Part shown: piece by piece, positions 63,589 to 64,000 of the stretch | Layout of the letters: the number at the start of each line of letters is the position of its first letter | Numbering within the stretch: position 1 is the first letter of the stretch | Source of the DNA: Utricularia gibba | Taxonomy: Eukaryota > Streptophyta > Magnoliopsida > Lamiales > Lentibulariaceae | Assembly (NCBI GenBank): GCA_002189035.1 | Contig: NEEC01000004.1 | Coordinates: 2,046,001 to 2,110,000, forward strand | Direction: 5' to 3' | DNA: 64,000 nucleotides | Position numbers and translations under genes: made by a program | Notes under the pieces: generated by a model | What the model saw: only the letters and a program-made list of their open reading frames with translations | Database searches by the model: none | Told to the model about the DNA's origin: nothing

Positions 63589-64000
63589 TGATGGTGTCAG
63601 GAAAAACAAATTCGACCATAGGCAATACAATGGCATACGCATATAAATTGGTCCCAGGCAACCAATAAAGTAGGTGCACACTTGCGAGGAAAGGAAAAGG
63701 TTGGCATCAGATGCCAATCATTTTAATATATTTTGAAAAATAGCCAGCCTATAGGATTTCAAGCTAGATGATAGTTGCCTGTTAGTAGGACCACATACAA
63801 GATCAACCTTATCCTGTCAGGTGTAGAAAGTAGCTGTCATTCTCAGCGATCGGTCGACCAGGGGTCTTCTATAAATAGGAGCCCAACTCAATGGAAACGC
63901 ATTCGACATTCTACACTCTTGATGCGCCTTTGTAATTTTCTCTTTTCTCCTTAGTGAAATCCTTTCTAAGATGAGCTCCCCGAACTTTGTGGTTTTCCAT
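63589..64000 (+). mobile_element. LTR-like sequence running off the window, related to the 34806-36504 insert
   Basis: Starts near tgatggtgtcagg, which interrupts the Copia gag fragment. It shares with the insert at 35972-36504 the order: gtgtagaaag-tagctg, a cggtcg/gtcgacc box, ctataaatag TATA-like site, pyrimidine-rich leader with agtaag or agtgaaat, then (c)tttgtggttttcc or ctccgtggtttttt. Sequence identity is moderate. The element continues beyond 64000. Confidence 0.5.

Overview
This is nuclear DNA of a flowering plant. The evidence is the spliceosomal GT-AG introns, plant-only gene families (SWEET, USP, KELP, an LRR-XII receptor kinase, a pathogen-related protein), plant retrotransposons and DNA transposons, and a decayed plastid trnA-UGC insertion. 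The introns of most genes are short, often 70-100 bp. I cannot name the species from the sequence.

Positions 1-26700 are gene-dense. In order they hold the 3' part of a long-chain acyl-CoA synthetase (LACS8/9 type, +), a non-RD LRR receptor kinase (-), an FBP7-type F-box gene (+), YIF1 (-), UDP-sugar pyrophosphorylase (-), PEX1 (-), the coactivator KELP (+) and SWEET1 (-). PEX1 and KELP are head to head with about 300 bp between their start codons. LACS/LRR-RLK, FBP7/YIF1 and KELP/SWEET1 are tail-to-tail pairs. Every exon junction given was read from the bases and checked for frame; all junctions are GT-AG except one GC-AG in PEX1.

Positions 26900-40200 are AT-rich and mostly transposon debris. 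They hold a truncated Copia fragment, a nuclear plastid insertion with trnA-UGC, and a decayed Mutator-like element split by a 1.7-kb LTR-like insertion flanked by near-identical 5-bp repeats. The elongation factor gene SPT5 follows as an intact 22-exon gene (40215-45349). After it come unassigned sequence, a Gypsy-type polypurine tract with LTR (47537-48699) and a small intact pathogen-related gene (49249-50219).

Positions 51500-64000 are a nested repeat stack. A decayed Copia element (LTR at 52130) is split by a 4.56-kb PIF/Harbinger transposon with matching terminal inverted repeats and TAA target duplications. That transposon carries a broken MYB-like gene, a DDE transposase gene with two one-base frameshifts, and two tandem arrays. 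Downstream lie an antisense Copia fragment carrying a short TRIM-like LTR, another Copia gag start, and at the window edge an LTR-like sequence that resembles the insert in the Mutator-like element.

The host genes are independent housekeeping or defence loci and not a pathway cluster. I found no convincing new multi-gene system. The most informative structures are the dated insertions (Harbinger in Copia, LTR in MULE), the intron layout of the receptor kinase, and an unexplained acidic reading frame at 51559-52105.
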